Shown here piece by piece: positions 1 through 4,114 of a stretch of DNA of 6,309 nucleotides. Made by a program: the position numbers and the translations under genes. The stretch is from NCBI GenBank assembly GCA_022257805.1, contig JAKOPB010000029.1, positions 1 to 6,309 on the forward strand, given 5' to 3'. Below the pieces are notes generated by a model that was given only the letters and a program-made list of their open reading frames with translations, was not told where the DNA came from and did not search any database. The DNA is from Nanobdellati archaeon (GTDB lineage: Archaea; Aenigmatarchaeota; Aenigmatarchaeia; PWEA01). Position 1 is the stretch's first letter, and every line of letters starts with the position of its first letter.

Positions 1-146
1 AAAGAAAGAAGCTTTCCGCCCTGGTTCTCCCTGACATTGCAGAAACCGCGCTCACCGTCTTCTATTACACATCTCCTGGGACAGACGCCGCACCTGACTT
101 TCTTGTCGTTCAAACTTTTGTATATAGCAGTTTCCTTTGGTGGCAT
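1..146 (-). CDS. amrS: AmrS-like radical SAM protein, N-terminal fragment (runs off left edge)
   Basis: Only the first 48 codons are in the window. The peptide has cysteines at 19, 22, 26 and 36 in the context CGVCPRRC, followed by GERGFCNVREN. This is the N-terminal signature of the radical SAM member of the AmmeMemoRadiSam set (AmrS, related to pyruvate formate-lyase activating enzymes). The 4Fe-4S-binding CxxxCxxC motif expected further on lies outside the window. In this family the enzyme is cytosolic and co-occurs with AMMECR1 and Memo homologues; its substrate is not something I can state from the sequence. ATG at 146 is the only ATG/GTG/TTG after the in-frame stop upstream. A T-rich TATA-like element (minus strand 177-169) is centred about 27 bases before it, so the message may be leaderless. 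It lies 37 bases after the membrane protein gene at 184-645 and could also be cotranscribed with it. Family call by recalled motif, not by search. Confidence 0.82.
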   Translation of the reverse strand, partial: MPPKETAIYKSLNDKKVRCGVCPRRCVIEDGERGFCNVRENQGGKLLS

Positions 147-183
147 GTATCTTACTTCGTCCCGGAGAGATAAAAAATCTTGT

Positions 184-645
184 TCACAGCATCAGAGGAC
201 CTATAAGGAAGAAGGAAACGAGGTTAAAAAACAGACCCAGGAAGAATCCGAACACCAGGCCGATTATCAGCCACTGTTCCACCATCTCCTTGGAAACGTT
301 CTCCACCTTACAGTACAGGAGTATCTGAAACAAAGCCAGCGAGAGTCCTATGGAGAAGGCGAAAAACGTCAGGTTCTGAATATGGAGATGAAGCCTCTCG
401 AGGAGATTACCCATTCTCAAGGCCTCGAAAAAGAATCCAAAAACCAAACCCGTTACAGACATCAGGATGAGATAGGTTCTCCTCCGGAAAGTACTTTCTT
501 CCTCAGGAATTCCAAGCGGCCTGTAAAGAAGCCTGTTTATGAGCTCTTTTGCTTCCTCGTATCTCCTGTAGACGAGGTAGCTAACAAGCCCTGCAAAGAG
601 TCCACCGAGAAGGCCTGCCGCAATCCTTGCAAGGTAGACTGTCAT
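184..645 (-). CDS. four-helix integral membrane protein of unknown function
   Basis: The gene encodes 153 residues from the ATG at 645. Four hydrophobic segments are evident, at roughly residues 4-25, 57-76, 86-107 and 124-150, with short charged loops. The first loop carries YRRYEEAKELINR and the second RMGNLLERLHLH. Helices 2 and 4 share GLVFGFF, and helices 1 and 3 are also glycine/leucine rich, suggesting an internal duplication of a two-helix unit. I do not recognise a family. An ATG 33 bases further upstream (678) would give 164 residues. I prefer 645 because the box TTTAAATA (minus strand 675-668) is centred about 26-27 bases before it, as expected for a leaderless archaeal transcript, whereas 678 has no box at that distance. 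The AmrS-like gene follows after 37 bases, so the two may be linked in function or transcription. Confidence 0.8.
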   Translation of the reverse strand: MTVYLARIAAGLLGGLFAGLVSYLVYRRYEEAKELINRLLYRPLGIPEEESTFRRRTYLILMSVTGLVFGFFFEALRMGNLLERLHLHIQNLTFFAFSIGLSLALFQILLYCKVENVSKEMVEQWLIIGLVFGFFLGLFFNLVSFFLIGPLML

Positions 646-667
646 AGTAAAACAATGCTCTGCAGAA

Positions 668-675
668 TATTTAAA
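668..675. promoter_or_regulatory. TATA element shared by divergent membrane-protein and tRNA genes
   Basis: Read on minus this is TTTAAATA, placed so that transcription would start at the ATG at 645. Read on plus it is TATTTAAA, about 33 bases before the mature tRNA 5' end at 704, predicting a start near 697 and a leader of about 7 bases. The near-palindromic core could serve both directions. The other AT-rich element before the tRNA (TATAATAA, 687-694) is too close to 704 for normal spacing. Confidence 0.5.
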
Positions 676-703
676 CATTGTTGACGTATAATAAGTCTGT
701 TCA

Positions 704-804
704 GCCTCGGTAGCTCAGTTCGGCCGGAGCGGCTGCCTCGTAACGTATTCCAACCCGATAGACGGGATAGCAGCAGGTCGTGGGTTCAAATCCCACCCGG
801 GGCT
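704..804 (+). tRNA. tRNA-Thr(CGU) with a 26-base intron
   Basis: The gene folds into a full cloverleaf. Acceptor arms 704-710 and 797-803 pair over 7 bp with one G-U. The D stem is GCTC/GAGC (713-716, 727-730), the anticodon stem GCTGC/GCAGC (732-736, 770-774), the variable loop AGGTC, and the T arm GTGGG-TTCAAAT-CCCAC (780-796). The anticodon loop after splicing is CUCGUAA, so the anticodon is CGU (739-741), reading ACG threonine codons. The discriminator base is U (804), which fits archaeal tRNA-Thr. No CCA is encoded. The intron occupies 743-768, at the canonical site after position 37. Spliced length is 75. A T-rich run follows. Confidence 0.95.
743..768 (+). other. tRNA-Thr intron with partly relaxed splice motif
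   Basis: The 26-base intron lies between A37 (742) and A38 (769). On the 3' side, bases 767-769 (AUA) form a three-base bulge cut after the second base. Loop bases CUCG (737-740) pair with CGGG (763-766) as the central four-base helix. The 5' bulge would be UAA (741-743). The inner helix is poor, with only UAU/AUA possible after mismatches, so this is a relaxed bulge-helix-bulge. A competing CCCG/CGGG hairpin (753-756 with 763-766) exists inside the intron. Confidence 0.8.
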
Positions 805-810
805 CTGTAA

Positions 811-818
811 TTCTTTTT
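811..818 (+). terminator. T-run terminator after tRNA-Thr
   Basis: TTCTTTTT begins seven bases after the mature tRNA 3' end. Oligo-T on the non-template strand is the usual archaeal terminator, and nothing else downstream explains it. Confidence 0.5.
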
Positions 819-1052
819 AGGATATTTGAAAACCGAAAAAGACTTTATAACGCTTTAAAGCTTTTCTGGAGCTCCTTTACGAAATAAAAGACCAAAATAA
901 CTCTCAAATTAAATTAGGATAGTTAATTGGCTTTAAATGATTTAAAGGGATTCAAAATGAAAGACCCTGGTTTTTGTTGTATCCGAGGGAGCTTATAAAA
1001 CCCTGAAAACCTTTAAAAGGGCTCATAAACAAATATAATTATAGTGAAAGAC
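819..1052. promoter_or_regulatory. non-coding stretch with repeated TATA-like boxes and AGGG/CCCT inverted repeats
   Basis: I find no convincing gene here on either strand. The stretch holds TATA-like boxes at 843-850 (CTTTATAA), 852-861 (GCTTTAAAGC, a perfect palindrome), 931-938, 940-947, 992-1000 (CTTATAAAA) and 1011-1020 (CTTTAAAAGG). The last is centred about 26-28 bases before the GTG at 1044 and has an A-rich GAAAAC in front that fits a BRE, so it is the best promoter for the gene at 1053. AGGG and CCCT alternate from 945 to 1021 and can form several small hairpins, such as 965-970 with 983-989. Confidence 0.4.
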
Positions 1053-1244
1053 ATGGCATACTCTGAAAAAATTGGTGGAATGGTTGGTAAGGCTAAGGAA
1101 TCCTTATACAGGTTTTTTTGCGGAACAGACGATGATTACAACCGATACGAAGAAGGTATCCCCTACTACGTCGAATCAGGAGAGACGGAAGTTGAAGAAG
1201 GCTCCGAAGAGGTCTCGAAGGGCATTCCCATAGAATGGGATTAA
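1053..1244 (+). CDS. small acidic protein of unknown function
   Basis: The gene encodes 63 residues from the ATG at 1053, or 66 from an in-frame GTG at 1044. The first 25 residues look like a basic amphipathic helix (YSEKIGGMVGKAKESLYRFF) ending in a single cysteine. The rest is strongly acidic and probably disordered (GTDDDYNRYEEG to the final PIEWD). There is no transmembrane segment or recognised motif. The TATA-like CTTTAAAAGG at 1011-1020 predicts a transcript start near 1041. Translation could therefore begin almost leaderless at GTG 1044, or at ATG 1053 using the GTGA at 1044-1047 as a short Shine-Dalgarno site; I slightly favour ATG. It heads a run of three small plus-strand genes, each with its own apparent promoter. 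The product is unknown to me. Confidence 0.62.
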   Translation: MAYSEKIGGMVGKAKESLYRFFCGTDDDYNRYEEGIPYYVESGETEVEEGSEEVSKGIPIEWD

Positions 1245-1303
1245 AGCTTCCAACACCCCCGCAAGCTTTACGGTTTACCGTTGGGTATTTGCTGGAGGTG
1301 TGG
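1243..1303 (+). ncRNA. structured RNA element: long hairpin with a competing alternative stem
   Basis: Directly after the stop codon, bases 1250-1264 pair with 1289-1303 (GCAA/TTGC, CC/GG, CC/GG, ACA/TGT, CC/GG, with two bulged As and one mismatch). The stem continues inward with G-U-rich pairs and ACGG/CCGT (1270-1273 with 1278-1281), capped by UUUA. A second, exclusive stem pairs AAAGCTT (1243-1249) perfectly with AAGCTTT (1263-1269). It could be the 3' end of the upstream message, a small RNA, or a switch between two folds. No oligo-T follows. No box C/D or clear H/ACA features are visible. Calling it an RNA gene is an inference. Confidence 0.35.
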
Positions 1304-1308
1304 AAAGG

Positions 1309-1317
1309 TATAAAAAA
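1309..1317 (+). promoter_or_regulatory. TATA box for the gene at 1350
   Basis: TATAAAAAA is preceded by GGAAAGG, which fits a BRE. It predicts a transcript start near 1338-1340, which would be just at the Shine-Dalgarno site, so the true start may be a few bases earlier. Confidence 0.5.
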
Positions 1318-1338
1318 TTATCCTCCCAAGTTTAGGCC

Positions 1339-1346
1339 GGGGTGAT
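1339..1346 (+). promoter_or_regulatory. Shine-Dalgarno site deciding a TTG start
   Basis: GGGGTGAT matches the archaeal 16S 3' end (GGAGGTGAT) except for one base and ends three bases before TTG 1350. It supports this rare start codon; no ATG or GTG in frame is better placed. Confidence 0.65.
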
Positions 1347-1349
1347 ACT

Positions 1350-1610
1350 TTGAGTTACAAAGAAGATATTGCAAGTTTAGTTCCCGAAGAAGATGCAGAC
1401 GAAGTCATCGGATACATCGAGGAAACCGAGGAAGAACTTGAAAAATACTTTAGACAGGAGGTGGGGAAAAAGACGGGGATGGCCAAAAAAGTTCTAACGG
1501 CCCTCGTAGCCAGCAAGACGGATCTGTCCCGTGAAGAGATATCGGAAACCGTGGGTAGTGCAATGGAAAAAATGGAAGAGATGTACGAAGAGAAACTGGA
1601 TAAATTTTGA
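1350..1610 (+). CDS. small acidic, all-helical protein of unknown function
   Basis: The product has 86 residues and begins with TTG behind a near-perfect Shine-Dalgarno site. It is predicted to be almost entirely helical. An acidic first half runs to about residue 35 (EEDADEVIGYIEETEEELEKY). A lysine/alanine-rich middle helix follows (GMAKKVLTALVASK, about 43-56), then LSREEISETVGSAMEKMEEMYEEKL, which has the spacing of a two-helix turn. The stretch around 45-75 could be a small helix-turn-helix, but I cannot name a family. It has no cysteine, signal peptide or membrane segment, so it is cytosolic. It has its own TATA box. The stop TGA overlaps a following TGA. Confidence 0.75.
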   Translation: MSYKEDIASLVPEEDADEVIGYIEETEEELEKYFRQEVGKKTGMAKKVLTALVASKTDLSREEISETVGSAMEKMEEMYEEKLDKF

Positions 1611-1611
1611 T

Positions 1612-1627
1612 GAACTTAGGTGAGTTC
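1612..1627 (+). repeat. inverted repeat after the 86-residue gene
   Basis: GAACT (1612-1616) and AGTTC (1623-1627) form a 5 bp stem with a six-base loop, starting one base after the TGA stop. An alternative pairing of AGGT (1618-1621) with ACCT (1631-1634) is also possible. It may mark the 3' end of the transcript; no T-run follows. Confidence 0.3.
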
Positions 1628-1687
1628 TCGACCTGAAGTAGTTCGGGGTGGATTAAATAGGGTGCGCTAATCAAGGATAGGCAACAC

Positions 1688-1715
1688 ATTTAAACCCCAA
1701 ATAAGATTTAATATA
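1688..1715 (+). promoter_or_regulatory. promoter of the gene at 1728
   Basis: Two boxes are present, ATTTAAAC (1688-1695) and ATTTAATATA (1706-1715). The first predicts a start near 1717, leaving about 10 bases including GGGTG (1718-1722) as a weak ribosome site before ATG 1728. The second is too close to the ATG for a usual start. Confidence 0.4.
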
Positions 1716-1727
1716 CAGGGTGTTTGA

Positions 1728-1988
1728 ATGGCAGAGGATGAGTCAGAAACAGAATTTATAGAAATCAATCCAGGGGGGTTTCATGCCAGTACTTCTGTAA
1801 CAAATCACTTGGCACATTACGCAGAAAAGGATAAGAATGTCTTTTTCGGGGAAGGAAACAAAGTATATCTTTCTCTGACAGAGAAACAAACTACGGATGA
1901 TATCGATCTGAACGACGTTCCTTACAGCGAAAAGATAGATATCGCAATTGGCGTGACTCCCGAAGGCAAGGAAAAAAGGATCCGGTAG
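1728..1988 (+). CDS. small soluble protein of unknown function
   Basis: The product has 86 residues. It starts with an acidic tail (AEDESETEF), followed by a region with short alternating strands (FIEINPGGFHASTSV, NVFFGEGNKVYLSL, IDIAIGVTPEGKE). A compact beta-rich domain is likely, rather than the helical make-up of its neighbour. It has two histidines but no cysteine, no signal peptide and no membrane segment. I do not recognise the family. It shares the short string YSEK with the product at 1053, which is probably chance. It converges on the minus-strand gene at 2098-2643, with a hairpin straddling its stop codon. Confidence 0.75.
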   Translation: MAEDESETEFIEINPGGFHASTSVTNHLAHYAEKDKNVFFGEGNKVYLSLTEKQTTDDIDLNDVPYSEKIDIAIGVTPEGKEKRIR

Positions 1989-2007
1989 AATACATACCCG
2001 TTCTACC
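1984..2007 (+). terminator. hairpin over the stop codon, between convergent genes
   Basis: GGTAGAA (1984-1990) pairs perfectly with TTCTACC (2001-2007) around a ten-base loop, and the TAG stop (1986-1988) is inside the stem. It may end or stabilise the message. It lacks a following T-run, so intrinsic termination is not certain. The rest of the 109-base gap to 2098 holds only a weak 6 bp inverted repeat, CGGTCC (2031-2036) and GGACCG (2070-2075). Confidence 0.4.
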
Positions 2008-2097
2008 TGCACACTGTTGGCTATGCTTCTCGGTCCGGCTTGTCAGTAGTCTAAATTAAAGAATTGAATGGACCGGAAACAAAACTTCAAATGGCCA

Positions 2098-2643
2098 CTA
2101 ACTCGTCCTGATGGGCCCCGTTATAACTGTCCTCTCGGTCGGTTGGTCGGGATGTGTATCCCAGACATACCATTCACCGCTGTCTTCCTTGGCCAGTGTG
2201 ATCTCCATCACCGCCGTCTCATCAAAACGATCTCCCCGACCATGAAGTGGAACCGATACCCGGTATTCGACCAGAACATCTGCAAGTTCCTCTATGCCCT
2301 GAACATCGACATCGGTCTCCCTTTCCCTCACCTCCAGTCTCCTGTAGGTTATATCTATCATGCTGAGGCTGTCATCCGAGGACCCGTCATAGCCTTCCAG
2401 GATATCACCGTTCATATCCCTTATCTGCTGCATCGTCTCCGAGTCCTCGTGCACGAGGTTCAACATTCCGTTGATATCACCCCTGTCCATATACCGGAAG
2501 TAAGTCTCCATGAGCTCCTCGGGACTGTCACGGCTTCCGAAACCTATGTCTGAATAGGTAACCAATAAAAATCCGCTGGCCAGAAATGCGAAGACAACTA
2601 TCAAAACAAAAACAAGAACGAATGCCGCGTTGCCCTTCCTCAT
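2098..2643 (-). CDS. membrane-anchored or secreted NTF2-like domain protein
   Basis: The product has 181 residues. An N-terminal MRKG is followed by a single hydrophobic helix (about 6-29), so the rest is probably outside the cell. From residue 40 the sequence SPEELMETYFRYMDRGDING, then MLNLVHEDSE, has the helix-helix opening seen in NTF2/SnoaL-like domains (DUF4878-type). The end has the strands LADVLVEYRVSVPL, TAVMEITLAKEDSGEWYVWD, again typical of that cone-shaped fold. Such domains bind small ligands or act as non-catalytic scaffolds; no catalytic residues can be assigned. The KG-N-A-A-F context before the hydrophobic helix also resembles a class III (prepilin-type) signal, which would cut after G4. 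A box TTTAAA (minus strand, about 2679-2674) would start transcription near 2650. The gene is divergent from the phosphoesterase operon. Family call is by pattern only. Confidence 0.78.
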   Translation of the reverse strand: MRKGNAAFVLVFVLIVVFAFLASGFLLVTYSDIGFGSRDSPEELMETYFRYMDRGDINGMLNLVHEDSETMQQIRDMNGDILEGYDGSSDDSLSMIDITYRRLEVRERETDVDVQGIEELADVLVEYRVSVPLHGRGDRFDETAVMEITLAKEDSGEWYVWDTHPDQPTERTVITGPIRTS

Positions 2644-2716
2644 GATACCCTACTTTTTATATTTTCTCCTCTGTTTAAAAAATTCGACCCACTCATTGAA
2701 AACAGAAAAGACCGGA

Positions 2717-2726
2717 ATATATAAAA
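2717..2726 (+). promoter_or_regulatory. TATA box of the phosphoesterase operon
   Basis: ATATATAAAA, with TATAAAACCCT at 2720-2730 repeated exactly at 994-1004. It predicts a transcript start near 2748 and a leader of about 20 bases before ATG 2769. The leader contains a two-codon reading frame ATG-TGG-TAA at 2759-2767. Confidence 0.6.
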
Positions 2727-2768
2727 CCCTTTGGGACAAGGTTAGTGGTGTAAACAACATGTGGTAAT

Positions 2769-3365
2769 ATGAAGATATTTGCTCTCGCAGACCCGCACGC
2801 CAACATGAAGCTTCTGAGAGAGGTACTGAGGGAAGTAGATGAGGGTGGCTACGAGGTCTTCCTTGGTCTTGGGGATTTCATGTCCAAGAACTTCTTCTCC
2901 AGGCTTGTGACAAGCTTGGACGTCGACAAGAAGTCCTTCATCCCGGGAAACAGGGACTTCGGAATAAAGAAGCTTCCCTACCTGAAGAACGCTGACAGCT
3001 TCGACTACGGAGGAATCAGGTTCGTTATGATAGGTTCGCACCACTTCCCTAATCTCAAGGAAGAAGTAACAAAGAGGTTCGAGGACGTGGATCCAAGAAA
3101 CGTCATAATAGGATCACACGAACCACCGGAAGGAGTTCTCGATGAAACCCACAGCGGTGCAAGGATCGGAGTACCCGAGTTCAGAGAGATAATAGACGAG
3201 AAACAACCTCTGGCCTGGCTCTGTGGCCACGTGCACGAGGCAGAGGGTGTTTCCACCGTGGACAATACGAAGGTAGTGAACGCCTCAGCCTCCAGAGACG
3301 TTATGGGTTACAGAATCGTCGTCGAAGACGAAGAACTCAAGGAAATCAAAAGGCTGGAAAGATGA
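2769..3365 (+). CDS. calcineurin-like metallophosphoesterase
   Basis: The product has 198 residues with the full metal-binding set of the calcineurin-like superfamily in order: D8-x-H10 (ADPHAN), G35-D36 (LGLGDF), G60-N61-R62-D63, S116-H117 (GSHEPP) and G153-H154-x-H156 (CGHVHE). These residues normally hold two divalent metals that hydrolyse phosphomonoesters or phosphodiesters. The histidine usual in GNHD is replaced by arginine at 62. This loss of the presumed proton donor is also known in YfcE-like relatives (which have GNCD) and may alter the substrate. The size and lack of a cap domain fit the small YfcE/MJ-type cytosolic enzymes. The substrate is unknown. It is the first gene of a two-gene operon; its TGA overlaps the next ATG. 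A poor Shine-Dalgarno site precedes the ATG. Confidence 0.9.
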   Translation: MKIFALADPHANMKLLREVLREVDEGGYEVFLGLGDFMSKNFFSRLVTSLDVDKKSFIPGNRDFGIKKLPYLKNADSFDYGGIRFVMIGSHHFPNLKEEVTKRFEDVDPRNVIIGSHEPPEGVLDETHSGARIGVPEFREIIDEKQPLAWLCGHVHEAEGVSTVDNTKVVNASASRDVMGYRIVVEDEELKEIKRLER

Positions 3366-4114
3366 AGTTTCTGAAAGAAAGGCCTGCTCTGGTTTTAGAC
3401 GAAATGGAAAGTAAAACACTTGTTCTTGCGGATCTTCATCTGGGGCTTGAGTACGAGATATACAAAAAGGGTATATCAATCCCACCGCGGATGGATAAAC
3501 AGAAAGACAGGATACTGGATCTCGTAGACGAAACAGGTGCCGAGAGGCTTTTCCTCCTGGGCGACGTAAAACACAATGTTCCCACTGTTTCAATATCAGA
3601 AAAGGAGAGGCTGCCCGAGTTCTTCGATGCACTTTGTAAGGAGGTCGATGTAAAAATTGCCAAGGGTAATCACGACGGAGGCCTGGAAAAACTAGTGGAA
3701 GGTACCCGTGCGGAAGTTTCTTCCACCAGCGGTTTCAGAGTCGGGGATTTCTACTTCAACCACGGACAGTCGTGGCCCGATGAAGAAGTAATAAAAGCAA
3801 GGACGCTGATAAGAGGTCACTCACACCCTGCCTTTAAATTCCAGGACGACCTGGGTTTTTCCTCGACGGTCCCGTGCTGGGTCAAGGGTCCTGTAAGAAG
3901 AGGGGAGCTGAAGGAAAAATACGGCAAAAAAGGGAAACTGGAAGAAGTGGTTATAGTACCCACCTTCAATCAGCTGATATCAGGTATGCCCATGAACAGC
4001 GACAGGGAGAAAAGCCTCCTTGGACCTATCCTCGAGAACCGTATCATGGATATGGATGAATCAAAGATCTACCTTCTTGACGGGACATTTATAGGAAAGT
4101 TAGAGGACCTCTAG
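3362..4114 (+). CDS. SbcD/Mre11-related phosphoesterase (COG1407, archaeal TIGR00024 type)
   Basis: The product has 250 residues. Motifs in order are D24-L-H26 (LADLHLGLEYE), G67-D68 (LLGDVKH), G102-N103-H104-D105, H134 (FNHGQSWPD) and G152-H153-S-H155 (RGHSHPAF), a complete two-metal site including the GNHD histidine. The strings ADLHLG, GDVKH and GHSHP are the ones I associate with the archaeal ICC-like/SbcD-related family, whose bacterial relatives (PdeM) sit with DNA ligase and helicase repair genes. The likely role is a nuclease or phosphodiesterase in DNA repair, in the cytosol; activity is inferred. After residue 175 a basic KGPVRRGELKEKYGKKGK segment could touch nucleic acid. It is translationally coupled to the upstream phosphoesterase (ATGA overlap) and ends in a stop shared, on the other strand, with NurA. 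Confidence 0.9.
   Translation: MKFLKERPALVLDEMESKTLVLADLHLGLEYEIYKKGISIPPRMDKQKDRILDLVDETGAERLFLLGDVKHNVPTVSISEKERLPEFFDALCKEVDVKIAKGNHDGGLEKLVEGTRAEVSSTSGFRVGDFYFNHGQSWPDEEVIKARTLIRGHSHPAFKFQDDLGFSSTVPCWVKGPVRRGELKEKYGKKGKLEEVVIVPTFNQLISGMPMNSDREKSLLGPILENRIMDMDESKIYLLDGTFIGKLEDL

Noticed and set aside
37..684. 215-codon open frame on plus
   Set aside because: It runs antisense across the AmrS-like and membrane protein genes, is rich in unlikely composition, and has no motif; the minus-strand genes explain the region.
957..998. 13-codon frame starting ATG AAA GAC in the non-coding stretch, possibly leaderless
   Set aside because: Too short to judge, no ribosome site, and no codon signal; the resemblance of its start to the GTG frame at 1044 is probably chance.
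952..1025. 24-codon minus frame (from the CAT at 1023-1025)
   Set aside because: No ribosome site or promoter at the right distance and no homology signal; it overlaps the promoter of the downstream gene.
1608..1636. Possible C/D box RNA (TGATGA at 1608-1613 and CTGA at 1633-1636)
   Set aside because: The box C is formed by the stop codon, the purine before it is missing, and no C' or D box pair with proper spacing follows.
2031..2075. CGGTCC/GGACCG inverted repeat
   Set aside because: Only 6 bp with a 33-base AT-rich loop; expected by chance, so not listed as a terminator.
2068..2553. 161-codon open frame on plus
   Set aside because: Antisense shadow of the NTF2-like gene, which has a clear signal/anchor and fold pattern on minus.
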